From an uncultured Lachnospiraceae bacterium (lineage in GTDB: Bacteria > Bacillota > Clostridia > Lachnospirales > Lachnospiraceae), in assembly GCA_945609985.1 (NCBI GenBank), contig CALYZQ010000001.1, positions 24,167 through 88,166 on the forward strand: a DNA stretch of 64,000 nucleotides, written 5' to 3'. The position numbers and the translations under genes were made by a program. Within the stretch, counting starts at the first letter, position 1; each line of letters starts with the position of its first letter. Below are positions 1-8,789 of this stretch, piece by piece. The notes under the pieces are model-generated. The model saw nothing but the letters and a program-made list of their open reading frames with translations. It made no database searches and was not told where the DNA came from.

Positions 1-1494
1 GCCTGCCTCCTTATCGGTGACATTGGTCTTACGGATAGCATCCAGAAGGGATGTTTTACCATGGTCAACGTGACCCATTACGCAGATAATGGGAGGTCTC
101 TCTACAAGATTCTCCTCTGCTTCCTCATCCTCTTTAAGAAGCTCTTCAATCACGTCAACCTTAACTTCCTTCTCACACAGAATCTCGTATTCCATAGCGA
201 TATTCTCTGCATCCTCATAGGAAATCTCCTGGTTAACGGTTACAATCTTGCCTTCCATAAACAGCTTCTTTACAATAGCGGAAGGCTGTATCTTCATCTT
301 ATCAGCCAAATCCTTGATAGTGATGGTCTCCGGAAGTACAATAACCTTGATAACCTCCTCAACTACCTCTTCCTTCTTCTTTTCAGGCTTGATGAATCTG
401 CCGGGCTTGTTCTTTAAATTCTCGTCCTCTTCATACATCAAGTCCTTTTTGTTGCGCTTATCCTTCTCTTGGCTTAAACGTCTCTTGTCTTCACCGCTCT
501 TCTTTTCAATATCCTTAACGGGCGCAGCATCTCCGCCAAAATTCTTGGAGGCTTTGTTGTCTCTGTCTCTGAACTGACCGCCTCTGTTATCTCTGCCGTC
601 TCTGCCATCACGTCCATCCTTACCGTCACGTCCGCCGCCGTTAAAGCCACGTCCGCTGCCTGCATTATTACCGAAACGACGGTCTGATTGACCTCCTTCA
701 AAGCCGGGTCTTGCAGGTCTGTTGTTAAAGCCTCCCTGTCTGTCTCCCTGAGGTCTGTCTCCCTGGGGACGATTACCCTGAGGTCTGTCGCCCCTGTTTG
801 CATTCTGACCAAAGCCGGGACGGTTTCCTCTGTCTCCCTGAGGGCGCTCACCCTGGGGTCTGTCTCCCTGAGGACGGTTACCCTGCTGACGATTGTCAAT
901 GCGATTGTCTCTTCCGGGTCTTGCCTGTGCCTGACCGTTCTGTGACCTGGTCTGCTGTTCTTTCTGTACCTGTTCTGTCTGTACCTTCTCCACCTGTTCA
1001 GGTGCCTCCTGAACGGGACGCTTCGGTTGCTGCTTCTGCGTATCAGGAACCATCTGTACACTGGGTGTAGGGGAAGGAGGTGTCAAAGGCTTAATAGGAC
1101 GCACCGGCGCCTGTGCCTGCGGTCTGTTGCCGTTCATTCCACCTTGGGGACGCTTCTGCTGTCCCTGTCCCTGAGGGCGCTGCTGATTATTGCCGGAGTG
1201 CTGACCGGGCATTTTAGAGTTCTGGGGGTTACTTACGAAGATAATTTTCTTTTTCTTCTTGGGTGCCTCCTCAGAAGCCTCCTCCTTAACGGGCTCAGCT
1301 GCCTTCTTTTCCGGAGCAGGAGCAGGCTTTTCTTCCTTCTTCCCGAAAGCCTTTCTGGTCATCTGCGCAGCATCCTCCTCAACAGAGCTCTGTGCAGCCT
1401 TTGCCTCTATTCCTTTCTCCTGTAAAAAGCTCAATATATCTTTACTTTGCATTCCTAATTCTTTTGCGAGTTCATGTACCTTTATTTTCGCCAT
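1..1494 (-). CDS. infB: Translation initiation factor IF-2, N-terminal part (runs off left edge)
   Basis: IF-2 is the GTPase that places initiator tRNA on the ribosome. The ORF track missed it because the frame has no stop inside the window. Residues 1-50 are an IF2_N helix module beginning MAKIKVHELAKELG. About 250 residues of disordered linker rich in Q, R, G, P, N and D follow, with RPQGD-type repeats. A second IF2_N module (around LPETITIKDLADKMKIQ) comes next, then the start of the G domain with the P-loop GHVDHGKTS. The gene is cut just after it. Two in-frame ATGs, at 1506 and 1494, each have a good Shine-Dalgarno (AGGAGG and GGAGG, both 5 nt away). I chose 1494 because it gives the family's usual MAKIKV start. 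It is the last gene of the rimP-nusA-ylxR-ylxQ-infB operon visible here. Confidence 0.97.
   Translation of the reverse strand, partial: MAKIKVHELAKELGMQSKDILSFLQEKGIEAKAAQSSVEEDAAQMTRKAFGKKEEKPAPAPEKKAAEPVKEEASEEAPKKKKKIIFVSNPQNSKMPGQHSGNNQQRPQGQGQQKRPQGGMNGNRPQAQAPVRPIKPLTPPSPTPSVQMVPDTQKQQPKRPVQEAPEQVEKVQTEQVQKEQQTRSQNGQAQARPGRDNRIDNRQQGNRPQGDRPQGERPQGDRGNRPGFGQNANRGDRPQGNRPQGDRPQGDRQGGFNNRPARPGFEGGQSDRRFGNNAGSGRGFNGGGRDGKDGRDGRDGRDNRGGQFRDRDNKASKNFGGDAAPVKDIEKKSGEDKRRLSQEKDKRNKKDLMYEEDENLKNKPGRFIKPEKKKEEVVEEVIKVIVLPETITIKDLADKMKIQPSAIVKKLFMEGKIVTVNQEISYEDAENIAMEYEILCEKEVKVDVIEELLKEDEEAEENLVERPPIICVMGHVDHGKTSLLDAIRKTNVTDKEAG
735..905 (-). repeat. Short degenerate tandem repeats encoding the IF-2 linker
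   Basis: The DNA repeats units close to 'ctgtctccctgagg' roughly every 12-18 bases. On the minus strand this gives RPQGD/RPQGE/GNRPQG peptide repeats within the disordered linker of IF-2. The repeats are in frame, so copy number can vary without breaking the gene. They also create several spurious overlapping ORFs in other frames. Confidence 0.75.
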
Positions 1495-1525
1495 GCTTTC
1501 CTCCATTTCTGCCTCCTGCGGCATC

Positions 1526-1834
1526 TTACCTGTTTTCCAGTTGTGTGATAATTGCATTTGCCAAGCCTTCATCGCACACACCTACCGAAGACCGCAGGTC
1601 CTTTCCGATTGCCCGACCCAAATCTTCCTTTGTTCCATATTCATATACCGGAATCTCATAAAAAGAACATTTATTGTGAAACAGCTTTTTGGTATTGTCC
1701 GAAGCATCCTCCGCTATGATGACTACCATTACATCACCGCATTTTACGGCTTCAATCGTCTGAAACTCACCACTTACCAGATTTTTGCCTCTCATCGCCA
1801 ATCCCAATAATGCCAATACTTTACTGCGCTTCAA
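1526..1834 (-). CDS. ylxQ: YlxQ-like L7Ae-family RNA-binding protein
   Basis: Small (about 102 residues) ribosomal L7Ae/L30e/S12e/Gadd45-type protein. The region around LALLGLAMRGKNLVSGE matches the family N-terminus, followed by the K-turn-binding alpha/beta fold (VMVVIIAEDASDNT). Proteins of this type bind kink-turn RNA. The ORF track start at 1954 is too long because it overlaps ylxR by 130 bases. A TTG at 1834 sits 10 nt behind AAAAGGAG and gives the normal family length; another TTG at 1843 lies too close to that site. The resulting 14-base overlap with the end of ylxR suggests translational coupling. It lies between ylxR and infB, the standard Firmicutes position. Confidence 0.88.
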   Translation of the reverse strand: MKRSKVLALLGLAMRGKNLVSGEFQTIEAVKCGDVMVVIIAEDASDNTKKLFHNKCSFYEIPVYEYGTKEDLGRAIGKDLRSSVGVCDEGLANAIITQLENR

Positions 1835-2093
1835 TTGTGTCAAACTCCTTTTCCAACTCCTCATATACTTCCTGAGGGATACTGATCTTAAAGGAGCGCT
1901 CCAGACCCTTGTTCTTTCTGGCTGCCTGTAAACACCCAAGGCTTTTACAAACATATGCGCCTCTTCCGTTCTTTTTGCCTGTTACATCCAGACAAATTTC
2001 TCCTTCTGCGGTCTTTAAGACTCTCATCATTTCTTTTTTGCCCTTCATTTCACCGCAGCCAACACACTGTCTCAAAGGAATCTTTTTAGCCAT
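1821..2093 (-). CDS. ylxR: YlxR/RnpM family RNA-binding protein
   Basis: 90 residues starting MAKKIPLRQCVGCGEMKGKKEMMR, the conserved YlxR (DUF448) signature, with the R-x-C-V-x-C motif and the later GRGAYVCKSLGC segment. In Bacillus this family has been described as an RNase P modulator (RnpM). The position between nusA and ylxQ is the conserved one. The start is 8 bases downstream of the nusA stop, so co-translation in one mRNA is expected. Identification is firm; the cellular role is taken from the family. Confidence 0.93.
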   Translation of the reverse strand: MAKKIPLRQCVGCGEMKGKKEMMRVLKTAEGEICLDVTGKKNGRGAYVCKSLGCLQAARKNKGLERSFKISIPQEVYEELEKEFDTIEAQ

Positions 2094-2101
2094 TGCAAAT
2101 C

Positions 2102-3220
2102 TTACTCCTCATATTCTTCTTCGTAATCATCGTCATAGTCATCATCAATATAGTCTTCGTAACGGAAGCCTTCCGCATCCTTAGCCTGTGTCTCAGACTT
2201 AATATCGATCTTATAGCCTGTCAGTCTTGCTGCCAGTCTTGCATTCTGTCCTTCCTTACCGATAGCCAGTGACAGCTGATAATCAGGAACGACTACCTTT
2301 GCAGTCTTCTCATCAGGATCTGCAAATACAGCTACAATCTTTGCAGGAGACAGCGCATTCTGAATCAGATTACCGGGGTTCTCGTCCCAGTTTACAATAT
2401 CAATCTTCTCGCCTCTAAGCTCTTCTACGATTGCATTTACTCTGGCACCGTTCATACCTACACATGCTCCCACTGCATCCACATTGGGGTTATTGCTCCA
2501 AACGGCAATCTTGGTACGGCTTCCGGCCTCTCTTGCAATACTCTTAATCTCTACGGTACCATCCTTTATCTCGGTAACCTCAGACTCAAACAGTCTCTTA
2601 ACAAGTTCGGGATGAGTACGGCTTACATTGATTCTGGGTCCCTTGGGAGTGCTCTTAACCTCAAGCACATATACCTTGATACGCTCTGTGGGACGGAACA
2701 CCTCACCCTTTACCTGCTCATTCTCAGTCAGCATGGCATCGGCCTTACCTAAGTTAATACTGATATTCTTACCGATATAACGCTGAACCACACCGGTTAT
2801 CACATCCTTTTCCTTCTCGAAATACTGGTTGTAAATAACACTTCTCTCTTCCTCACGGATTTTCTGCAAAATAACGTTCTTTGCATTCTGTGTGGCAATA
2901 CGTCCAAACTCCTTGGACTTAATCTCTACATTTAAGATATCACCAACCTGTACCTTCTTGGAAAGCTCCTTGGCATCATCAAAGGCAATCTGCAGGCAAT
3001 CGTCCTCTACCTCCTCAGCGGTAGCAACAACTTCCTTTTCTGCATATACCAGAAAATCACATGTTTCACGGTTGATTTCAACCTTTACGTTATCAGCCTT
3101 ACCAAAATGGTTCTTGCAGGCTGTCATCAAAGAATTCTCAATCGCTTCAAACAGTGTCTCTTTGCTGATTTCCTTCTCCTTTTCTAAAATGTCAAGTGCC
3201 TCCATTAATTCCTTGTTCAT
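2102..3220 (-). CDS. nusA: Transcription termination/antitermination factor NusA
   Basis: NusA binds RNA polymerase and nascent RNA to control pausing, termination and antitermination. The order is an N-terminal polymerase-binding domain (NKELMEALDILEKEKEISKE), an S1 domain (around VGDILNVEIKSKEFGRIATQNAK and the following 70 residues) and two KH domains (VGACVGMNGARVNAIVEEL; SLAIGKEGQNARLAARLTG). An acidic tail (YEDYIDDDYDDDYEEEYEE) ends the protein. Length is normal for Firmicutes, without the extra C-terminal repeats of E. coli NusA. Three ATGs compete (3232, 3223, 3220). I prefer 3220, where GGAGG is 5 nt upstream; 3232 lacks a good site. Confidence 0.96.
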   Translation of the reverse strand: MNKELMEALDILEKEKEISKETLFEAIENSLMTACKNHFGKADNVKVEINRETCDFLVYAEKEVVATAEEVEDDCLQIAFDDAKELSKKVQVGDILNVEIKSKEFGRIATQNAKNVILQKIREEERSVIYNQYFEKEKDVITGVVQRYIGKNISINLGKADAMLTENEQVKGEVFRPTERIKVYVLEVKSTPKGPRINVSRTHPELVKRLFESEVTEIKDGTVEIKSIAREAGSRTKIAVWSNNPNVDAVGACVGMNGARVNAIVEELRGEKIDIVNWDENPGNLIQNALSPAKIVAVFADPDEKTAKVVVPDYQLSLAIGKEGQNARLAARLTGYKIDIKSETQAKDAEGFRYEDYIDDDYDDDYEEEYEE

Positions 3221-3260
3221 CATTTCCTCCATTTCCGGCGCTTACGCCTGTCATTTTCCT

Positions 3261-3725
3261 TTAGAAATCTAACGCTAATCTTATCAGTGCTATTTCTGCC
3301 CGATTAAAAGTTCGCGGTGCATTTTCTTCCATAATGGTAATACTTTCCTCATCAAAGCTCTCCAGCACACCTGCAAACTCCTTGCATTTATCAATGGGCT
3401 TAAAAAGCTTGACTTCCACTTTCTGTCCGATACTCTTTTGCAGATGCTTATCCTTTTTAAGGCTTCTTCCAAGTCCCGGACTGCTGACCTCCAAAATGTA
3501 GGCTTCCGGTATGAAATCCTCTTTATCCAGAGCTTCTGAAAGTGCTCTGCTCACATTCTCGCAGTCGATAATGTTTACACCCTCCGGCTTGTCGATGTAG
3601 GCACGCAGGTAATAATCACTGCCCTCCTTTGCATACTCCACATCGTAAATCTCCACGCCGAATTTTTCTGTGATTGGCAAAAGAAGCTGTTCGCACTTTG
3701 CCTCATAGGTTTCCCGTTTTGACAT
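3261..3725 (-). CDS. rimP: Ribosome maturation factor RimP
   Basis: 154 residues with the RimP fold. The N-terminal half holds FGVEIYDVEYAKEGSDYYLRAYID and the conserved YILEVSSPGLGRSLKK motif, followed by the SH3-like C-terminal domain (VEVKLFKPIDKCKEFAGVL). RimP helps 30S subunit maturation. It is the first gene of the nusA-infB operon. The ATG at 3725 follows ACGGAGG with a spacing of 6-7 bases. The leader upstream can fold into a strong hairpin, listed separately. Confidence 0.95.
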   Translation of the reverse strand: MSKRETYEAKCEQLLLPITEKFGVEIYDVEYAKEGSDYYLRAYIDKPEGVNIIDCENVSRALSEALDKEDFIPEAYILEVSSPGLGRSLKKDKHLQKSIGQKVEVKLFKPIDKCKEFAGVLESFDEESITIMEENAPRTFNRAEIALIRLALDF

Positions 3726-3756
3726 GTAAATCCTCCGTTATTTTTCATTGGTGGTA

Positions 3757-3794
3757 AATTGGCATCAGCATAAAGGAAACTGCTATCGCCAATT
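3757..3794 (-). promoter_or_regulatory. Structured leader hairpin of the rimP-nusA-infB operon
   Basis: On the RNA strand, AAUUGGC-GAU-AGCA and UGCU-GAU-GCCAAUU pair around a 10-base loop. This gives 7 + 4 Watson-Crick pairs with a GAU/GAU internal loop that can form two G-U pairs. It ends about 30 bases before the rimP start. There is no U tract, so it is not a terminator. It could be a control element of the operon leader; the function is inference only. Confidence 0.5.
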
Positions 3795-3830
3795 CCGACC
3801 CACACCAAATTCTCGCCTTGGTTTACAAGG

Positions 3831-3862
3831 CAAATAAGAAAGAGTGGCGCGCGTCCACTCTT
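3831..3862 (-). terminator. Intrinsic terminator after argS
   Basis: On the minus strand AAGAGTGG and CCACTCTT form an 8-bp stem around ACGCGCG, followed by TCTTATTT. It lies 65 bases beyond the argS stop and before the rimP leader, and so separates the two transcription units. Confidence 0.75.
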
Positions 3863-3928
3863 ACTCTAGTATCATTATTTAGCTATATTGTAGTATAGTA
3901 CCTATTTCTCCATATGTCAAGGGGTATT

Positions 3929-5695
3929 TTACATTCTCTCAGGTGCAGAGAATCCCAAAACATCAATACAGGTCTCCAGAATATCTCTGGTGAGAGCAAG
4001 CAGTGCAATCCAGCCCGCCTTCTTCTCTTCATCCTCCTCAGTAAGAATCTTGGTCTCATGGTAAAAATGATTGAAGGCATTTGCCAAATCATAGATATAT
4101 GCACAAATCTTGTGAGGTGCCGCCTCGTCACAAGCCGCCTGCATCATGGCATTGAACTGTGCAAGCTGCATCATCAGAGCCTTCTCGGAATCGTTTACCG
4201 CCTCTTTAAGAGCCGCCTCTGCTACCTTACCGCCCTGCTCTACATATTTTGCCAAAATAGATTTGATACGCACGATAGTGTACAAAATATACGGACCGGT
4301 ATCTCCCTCAAAAGAGGTAAATCTCTCAATATCAAACACATAATCCTTGGACGCCTGATTGGACAAATCACCGTACTTAAGCGCAGAGATTGCCACCATA
4401 TCCGCAACCTGCTTTGCCTCTTCCTCTGGCATATCGCGTCCCTCCAATATCTTGCGGTACATCTCTTCCCTGGTCTCGCTGATAAGATTCTCCAGGCGCA
4501 TTACACCGCCGTCCCTGGTCTTGAAGGGCTTTCCATCCTTGCCGTTCATGGTACCAAAGCCAATCCAGAGAAGCTTGGTATCCTCAGTTACCAGCTTGGT
4601 CTTTCTTGCACAGCGGAATACCTGGTCAAAATACAAATCCTGACGCTTATCGGTCAGATAAATCAACTCGTCGGGCGCATACAGCTTCATACGCTCCATA
4701 ATGGTAGCCAAGTCTGTGGTATTATAAAGAGACGCTCCGTCTGATTTTAAAATCATACAGGGAGGTACTTCCTTGGTGTCAGTCTCTTCCTTGACATCCA
4801 CAACCAGCGCACCGTCACTAATATAGGCATAGCCCTCCTCCTTCATGTATTTTACCATGTCAGGAATCAGGTCATGCACGTCGCTTTCGCCCTTCCAAAG
4901 GTCAAACTCCACGTTCAGACTGCCGTAATTTTTCTTAAGGTCAGTGACAGATACATCCAAAATATGTTTCCAAAGAGCGCGATATCCTCTCACACCGCTT
5001 TGCAGCTTAAAGGTTGCCTCCATGGCACGGGCTTTGTACTGCGGGTCCTCCTTGGACTTTGCACTTGCAGCAGGATAGATTTCCTCCAGTTCAGAAATAG
5101 TGAATGGTGCCTCTTTTGGATATTCTCCCTCAAAGCTTTCATCAAAATAAACCAAATCCGGCTGTCTGTCCTGCACACCGGTAATCACCAGACCCATCTG
5201 GAGACCCCAGTCACCCAAATGCACATCACCGATTGCCTCATGTCCTGCATAGCGGTAGATACGCTTAATACTTTCACCGATTACTGCAGAACGGATATGT
5301 CCCACATGCAGGGGCTTTGCCACATTGGCTCCACCATAATCTACCATTACCTTCTTAGGTCTTTCAGGCATGTCCAGACCAAACTTTGCATCCCCGCGCA
5401 TACCCTTGATATATTCTGTCAGAAAGCTCTCCGTAATCTTTAAATTAAGAAAGCCCGGAGTAACTGCCTGCACATCACCAAACACTTTGCTGTCTTTAAG
5501 CTTGTCTGCCACTTCATTTGCAATCATAATGGGAGCCTTTTTGTACTGCTTCGCTCCTGCCATAGCACCGTTACACTGATACTCACACAAGTCAGGTCTG
5601 TTGGAAATGGTCACTCTTCCCAAAGTCTTATCATAGCCTGCTGCCTCAAAGGCACTTTGCATTTCTTCTGTCAGCATATCCAAAAGCTTTTTCAT
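3929..5695 (-). CDS. argS: Arginyl-tRNA synthetase
   Basis: Class I synthetase charging tRNA-Arg. It has the ArgRS N-terminal Add-1 domain (RVTISNRPDLCEYQCNGAM), the HIGH-type motif in ANVAKPLHVGHIRSAVIG, the region FKTRDGGVMRLENLI in place of a canonical KMSKS, and the all-alpha anticodon-binding C-terminus ending LETCIDVLGFSAPERM. The start is moved from 5743 to the ATG at 5695 (MKKLLDML), which has GAGG 10 nt upstream and gives 588 residues, normal for bacteria. It is the last gene of a probable ABC transporter-queH-argS operon; 64 bases separate it from queH. Confidence 0.96.
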   Translation of the reverse strand: MKKLLDMLTEEMQSAFEAAGYDKTLGRVTISNRPDLCEYQCNGAMAGAKQYKKAPIMIANEVADKLKDSKVFGDVQAVTPGFLNLKITESFLTEYIKGMRGDAKFGLDMPERPKKVMVDYGGANVAKPLHVGHIRSAVIGESIKRIYRYAGHEAIGDVHLGDWGLQMGLVITGVQDRQPDLVYFDESFEGEYPKEAPFTISELEEIYPAASAKSKEDPQYKARAMEATFKLQSGVRGYRALWKHILDVSVTDLKKNYGSLNVEFDLWKGESDVHDLIPDMVKYMKEEGYAYISDGALVVDVKEETDTKEVPPCMILKSDGASLYNTTDLATIMERMKLYAPDELIYLTDKRQDLYFDQVFRCARKTKLVTEDTKLLWIGFGTMNGKDGKPFKTRDGGVMRLENLISETREEMYRKILEGRDMPEEEAKQVADMVAISALKYGDLSNQASKDYVFDIERFTSFEGDTGPYILYTIVRIKSILAKYVEQGGKVAEAALKEAVNDSEKALMMQLAQFNAMMQAACDEAAPHKICAYIYDLANAFNHFYHETKILTEEDEEKKAGWIALLALTRDILETCIDVLGFSAPERM

Positions 5696-5759
5696 CTTTA
5701 TCATACCTCTTATCAAAAATAATGTTCTTGTAACAATTACCAATCCACTATAACTTATT

Positions 5760-6407
5760 TTACGCTTTCACGCAAGTGCGTTCTTGTGACATTCGTTCCG
5801 CTTTGGAAAAGCTACAACCACAGAAGTCCTGTCTGTAAAGCTCATACTGTACTGACAACTCTACAGAACGCTTATAGCCGTTTTTCTTTTTAAAATCAGA
5901 AGGAAGCCACGGCATCTTAAACTCCCAAGAAAGTTCTAGGCCGATCTCATTTAATTTTGCCGCATTTTTCAAAGGGCTTATGGTGAGTGTGGTACCGAAA
6001 TAGTCAAAGCCCTGCTCTTTTGCCCTCCGGGCAGTCTCCCTTAGGCGTAAGTCAAAGCATCGAAAACACCTTTCCGAACCTTCACCACACTGCTCGTATC
6101 CATTAACTGCTTCATAAAACCTCTCCGGCTCATAGTCCCCTTCCACAATTTTGATAGGATGCCCTTTCCCCTCCGCATTGTATGCAGCTATGAGGCGCTT
6201 CTGCTCCTCCACCCGCTTTTTGTACTCCGCGGAGGCTGAAATATTGGGATTATAATAAAATACAGTAATGTCAAAAAAGGGACAAAGATATTCCAGCACA
6301 TAGCTGCTACAGGGGGCACAACAGCTGTGAAGAAACAGCCTGGGTACCCTTCCCTGCAGCTTTTGTATGATGTTATCCAATTCCTTCTGATAATTCTTTT
6401 GATTCAT
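5760..6407 (-). CDS. queH: Epoxyqueuosine reductase QueH
   Basis: 215 residues of the QueH (formerly DUF208) family, which performs the last step of queuosine synthesis, reducing epoxyqueuosine in tRNA with metal-bound cysteines. Diagnostic features are LHSCCAPCSSYVLEYL near residues 26-40, CFRCFDLRLRETA in the middle, and FCGCSFSK near the C-terminus, which together supply the Cys ligands. Start ATG at 6407 follows GAGGAAGG. It is followed by argS and starts 22 bases after the ABC permease. No queuosine precursor genes (queC, D, E, F, tgt) are in the window. Confidence 0.92.
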   Translation of the reverse strand: MNQKNYQKELDNIIQKLQGRVPRLFLHSCCAPCSSYVLEYLCPFFDITVFYYNPNISASAEYKKRVEEQKRLIAAYNAEGKGHPIKIVEGDYEPERFYEAVNGYEQCGEGSERCFRCFDLRLRETARRAKEQGFDYFGTTLTISPLKNAAKLNEIGLELSWEFKMPWLPSDFKKKNGYKRSVELSVQYELYRQDFCGCSFSKAERMSQERTCVKA

Positions 6408-6429
6408 AACCTTCCTCTTTTCAACACCA

Positions 6430-8001
6430 TTATGTCCGTATCTTAAAGGTCTTTGCTGCTAATTTGTACACCAAAATACTTGCCACAATACAATACAGAA
6501 CACTGAACACAATGGTTATCAGACAAAAATACAATGTGGGCGTTTTCATCTGCATAACACTGTAACAAACCCCATAGGTCACGAAGGTAATTATCTGATA
6601 CATACCGCTTTTTATCTCGGTTCCTTCATTATAGGGCTGTAACAGATAATAAATTGTAAGGTAGTGCACGGAGAAGAAAATACTCTGGCAAAGAACAGAA
6701 GCAATCATCACTACATAAATCACCGGCTTCTCTGTTCCACCCGATACAAACAATAACAGTGCCAGCCCCGCACTGATAACTGCTGCCGGAAGAAGATTTA
6801 CCTTGATAATCTCCCGCAGCCTTATCTGAAACAGTTGTAAAATGTAACCCGGTTTCTTGTAAAAGGAGTAGGTAAGCAGACTGTGGTCACAATTGATAAA
6901 CAACACACTGGTAAAACGCGTTCCCCTGTTAATGGCATACATAAAAAACAGAGTCATGGGAAATGCGTTTAAAAGCAAATCATTTACTTCTGCTTTAGCC
7001 TCCGGGAAGTACCAGAGAAGTCCCAATGATACCACAAACAATGCCGCACTGATTGCCGCTATCTTTTTTACTGACTTCCAAAGAATTTTCCGGTGTCTTT
7101 TGATAAAGAGCTCATTTAAGTATTCAAAGCCCTTGCGTTTACTCTGAATGGTAACATCCGTACTGATTTTTTTGAAGCTTTGCTCTTTTACCGCATCCTG
7201 GGCATTCTGCCTTATCGTTATGGTCTCGGACAGTATCTGTCTGTATACCTCTCTGTAATAGGAAAATCTCAATATTTTCCTTACACTAAAAAGTCCGGTA
7301 ATAACGCATACTGTCATTATCACACCGCACACAAACTTAGGAATCAAAATCCCCAATGCCGGTAATCCGTATGCCGCAGCCAGAAACAGCACTATCGCAA
7401 TCCACTGGAACTTTCCCAACAAGTTCTCATTGGTTGCTTCTCCTGTTCTTTCATACTTCCATAAAGATGTTACCGCCACGGTTATTTTGATACCGGCAAC
7501 AAAGAACGGAATCAGAATACACTGCCACAAAGGAAGTCCCGCCCCCAGTCCGAATATTATACCAAACAGTGTAAATCCTACCAATACCTTTATGATGGCA
7601 TATCCGTAATTGACAAGCGTATATTCTCTGGCGTTCATATTCAGACTCATCAGGGCATAAAACTTATCCCTGGTAGGATCAAACATATAGGTATTTACAA
7701 AGGAACCCAACATGGTAAGCAGCACTAACAAATGCAGGAACAGTCCTTCTGAAGATTCCGTTTTATATAGTGTGGATGCCAGTACAATCATCAGCAGAAA
7801 ATATAAAAATTTTCCCAAAAACACACAGATAACTTCCCATATCACAGAAAGCACATTCGCCAGAATTTTAAAGCCTCTTACCTGATACAAAGAGGAGGGC
7901 AAAATCTTTTTGAGCAGCGGAATCTGCTTTAATGCATATAAAATGCTGTTTACCCGGTAGGTATTCTTTAAAGCAAACGAGATACGCAGTGTCTTATTCA
8001 T
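6430..8001 (-). CDS. ABC-2-like exporter permease
   Basis: 523 residues with about ten to twelve hydrophobic segments (for example FLGKFLYFLLMIVLAS, VLVGFTLFGIIFGLGAG, IAAISAALFVVSLGLLWYF, VVMIASVLCQSIFFSVHYL). The charged cytoplasmic stretch between the two halves contains KEQSFKKISTDVTIQSKRKG. No signal peptide or known catalytic motif is seen. The gene overlaps its upstream ATPase by 8 bases, so the two form one exporter. The substrate cannot be told from sequence. Length and topology fit ABC-2 superfamily permeases of Clostridia. Confidence 0.8.
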   Translation of the reverse strand: MNKTLRISFALKNTYRVNSILYALKQIPLLKKILPSSLYQVRGFKILANVLSVIWEVICVFLGKFLYFLLMIVLASTLYKTESSEGLFLHLLVLLTMLGSFVNTYMFDPTRDKFYALMSLNMNAREYTLVNYGYAIIKVLVGFTLFGIIFGLGAGLPLWQCILIPFFVAGIKITVAVTSLWKYERTGEATNENLLGKFQWIAIVLFLAAAYGLPALGILIPKFVCGVIMTVCVITGLFSVRKILRFSYYREVYRQILSETITIRQNAQDAVKEQSFKKISTDVTIQSKRKGFEYLNELFIKRHRKILWKSVKKIAAISAALFVVSLGLLWYFPEAKAEVNDLLLNAFPMTLFFMYAINRGTRFTSVLFINCDHSLLTYSFYKKPGYILQLFQIRLREIIKVNLLPAAVISAGLALLLFVSGGTEKPVIYVVMIASVLCQSIFFSVHYLTIYYLLQPYNEGTEIKSGMYQIITFVTYGVCYSVMQMKTPTLYFCLITIVFSVLYCIVASILVYKLAAKTFKIRT

Positions 8002-8707
8002 TGCCGTCCTCCCTGAGTGCTTCGATAATCTTTTCTTTAAACTCTCTGCTGCCCAAATCGGCCTTATCTACAATTTCCAGCTCACCATGACTTAACAACA
8101 CGATTTCATCGCAAAGATCCAGTGCCAAATCCAGAATATGCGTAGAAAAAATCGTGATACGTCCCTCCTTTAAGGAGCGCAAAAGCTGTTTCATCTCCTC
8201 AGCAACCACTACATCGAGAGACGTAAGAGGTTCATCCAAAAGAAGAATGTTGGGTTTGGCAATGATATTGATAAGCATCTGCATCTTGTTTTTCATACCA
8301 TGGGAGTAATCCTTCAACAGCTTATCCCTGTCCTCCGGTGCAATGCTCATGGAATCAAAATATTCATCCAGTGGTCTGAGATCCTTGATGGATTCCTCAT
8401 GGATATCTACAAAAAACTTCAAAAACTCCCTGCCGGTGAGAAACTCCGGTACTGTAGGTGTGGACAATACGTACCCGATATCCTCCGGCACAGTCTCCCT
8501 GCGCTGTCCGTCCTCACTTATGTAAAAGCTTCCTCCGTCACTCTTTAAATCCTTGTTCAGGCAATTAAAAAGCGTAGTTTTACCTGCTCCGTTTCTCCCC
8601 AGAAGACCATAAATTTTGCCGGCTTCAAAGGTAAAGCTGATGTCCTTAAAAACCTGCTTTTTCTCAAAATTCTTTTCAAGGTGTTCAATAATAAATTTCA
8701 CTTTCAT
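7994..8707 (-). CDS. ABC transporter ATP-binding protein
   Basis: About 237 residues. Walker A is GLLGRNGAGKTTLFNCL, the signature is an unusual YSHGMKNKMQ in place of LSGGQ, Walker B is ILLLDEPLTSLD, and the H-loop lies in TIFSTHILDLALDLCDE. It energises the overlapping permease. The listed GTG at 8719 lies inside the ribosome-binding site. ATG 8707 or GTG 8701 (8 nt behind AGGAGG) is likelier; I give 8707. It begins the exporter-queH-argS run, and the sod terminator sits just upstream. Confidence 0.9.
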   Translation of the reverse strand: MKVKFIIEHLEKNFEKKQVFKDISFTFEAGKIYGLLGRNGAGKTTLFNCLNKDLKSDGGSFYISEDGQRRETVPEDIGYVLSTPTVPEFLTGREFLKFFVDIHEESIKDLRPLDEYFDSMSIAPEDRDKLLKDYSHGMKNKMQMLINIIAKPNILLLDEPLTSLDVVVAEEMKQLLRSLKEGRITIFSTHILDLALDLCDEIVLLSHGELEIVDKADLGSREFKEKIIEALREDGNE

Positions 8708-8749
8708 TCCCTCCTTCACCCTTATATACAGCGATTATATCATTCAAAG

Positions 8750-8777
8750 AAAAAAAGAGCAAGTTTCTTTCCTGCTC
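8750..8777 (-). terminator. Intrinsic terminator after sod
   Basis: On the minus strand GAGCA-GGAAAGAAACT-TGCTC is followed by TTTTTTTC. It lies 13 bases after the sod stop. Confidence 0.75.
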
Positions 8778-8789
8778 CCTTTCACACAT

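Noticed and set aside
474-1061. 195-residue minus-strand ORF over infB
   Set aside because: Off-frame reading of the repetitive IF-2 linker; arginine/threonine-rich low-complexity product, no ribosome-binding site.
3914-4744. 276-residue plus-strand ORF
   Set aside because: Antisense shadow of argS; Cys/Leu-rich with no recognisable domain.
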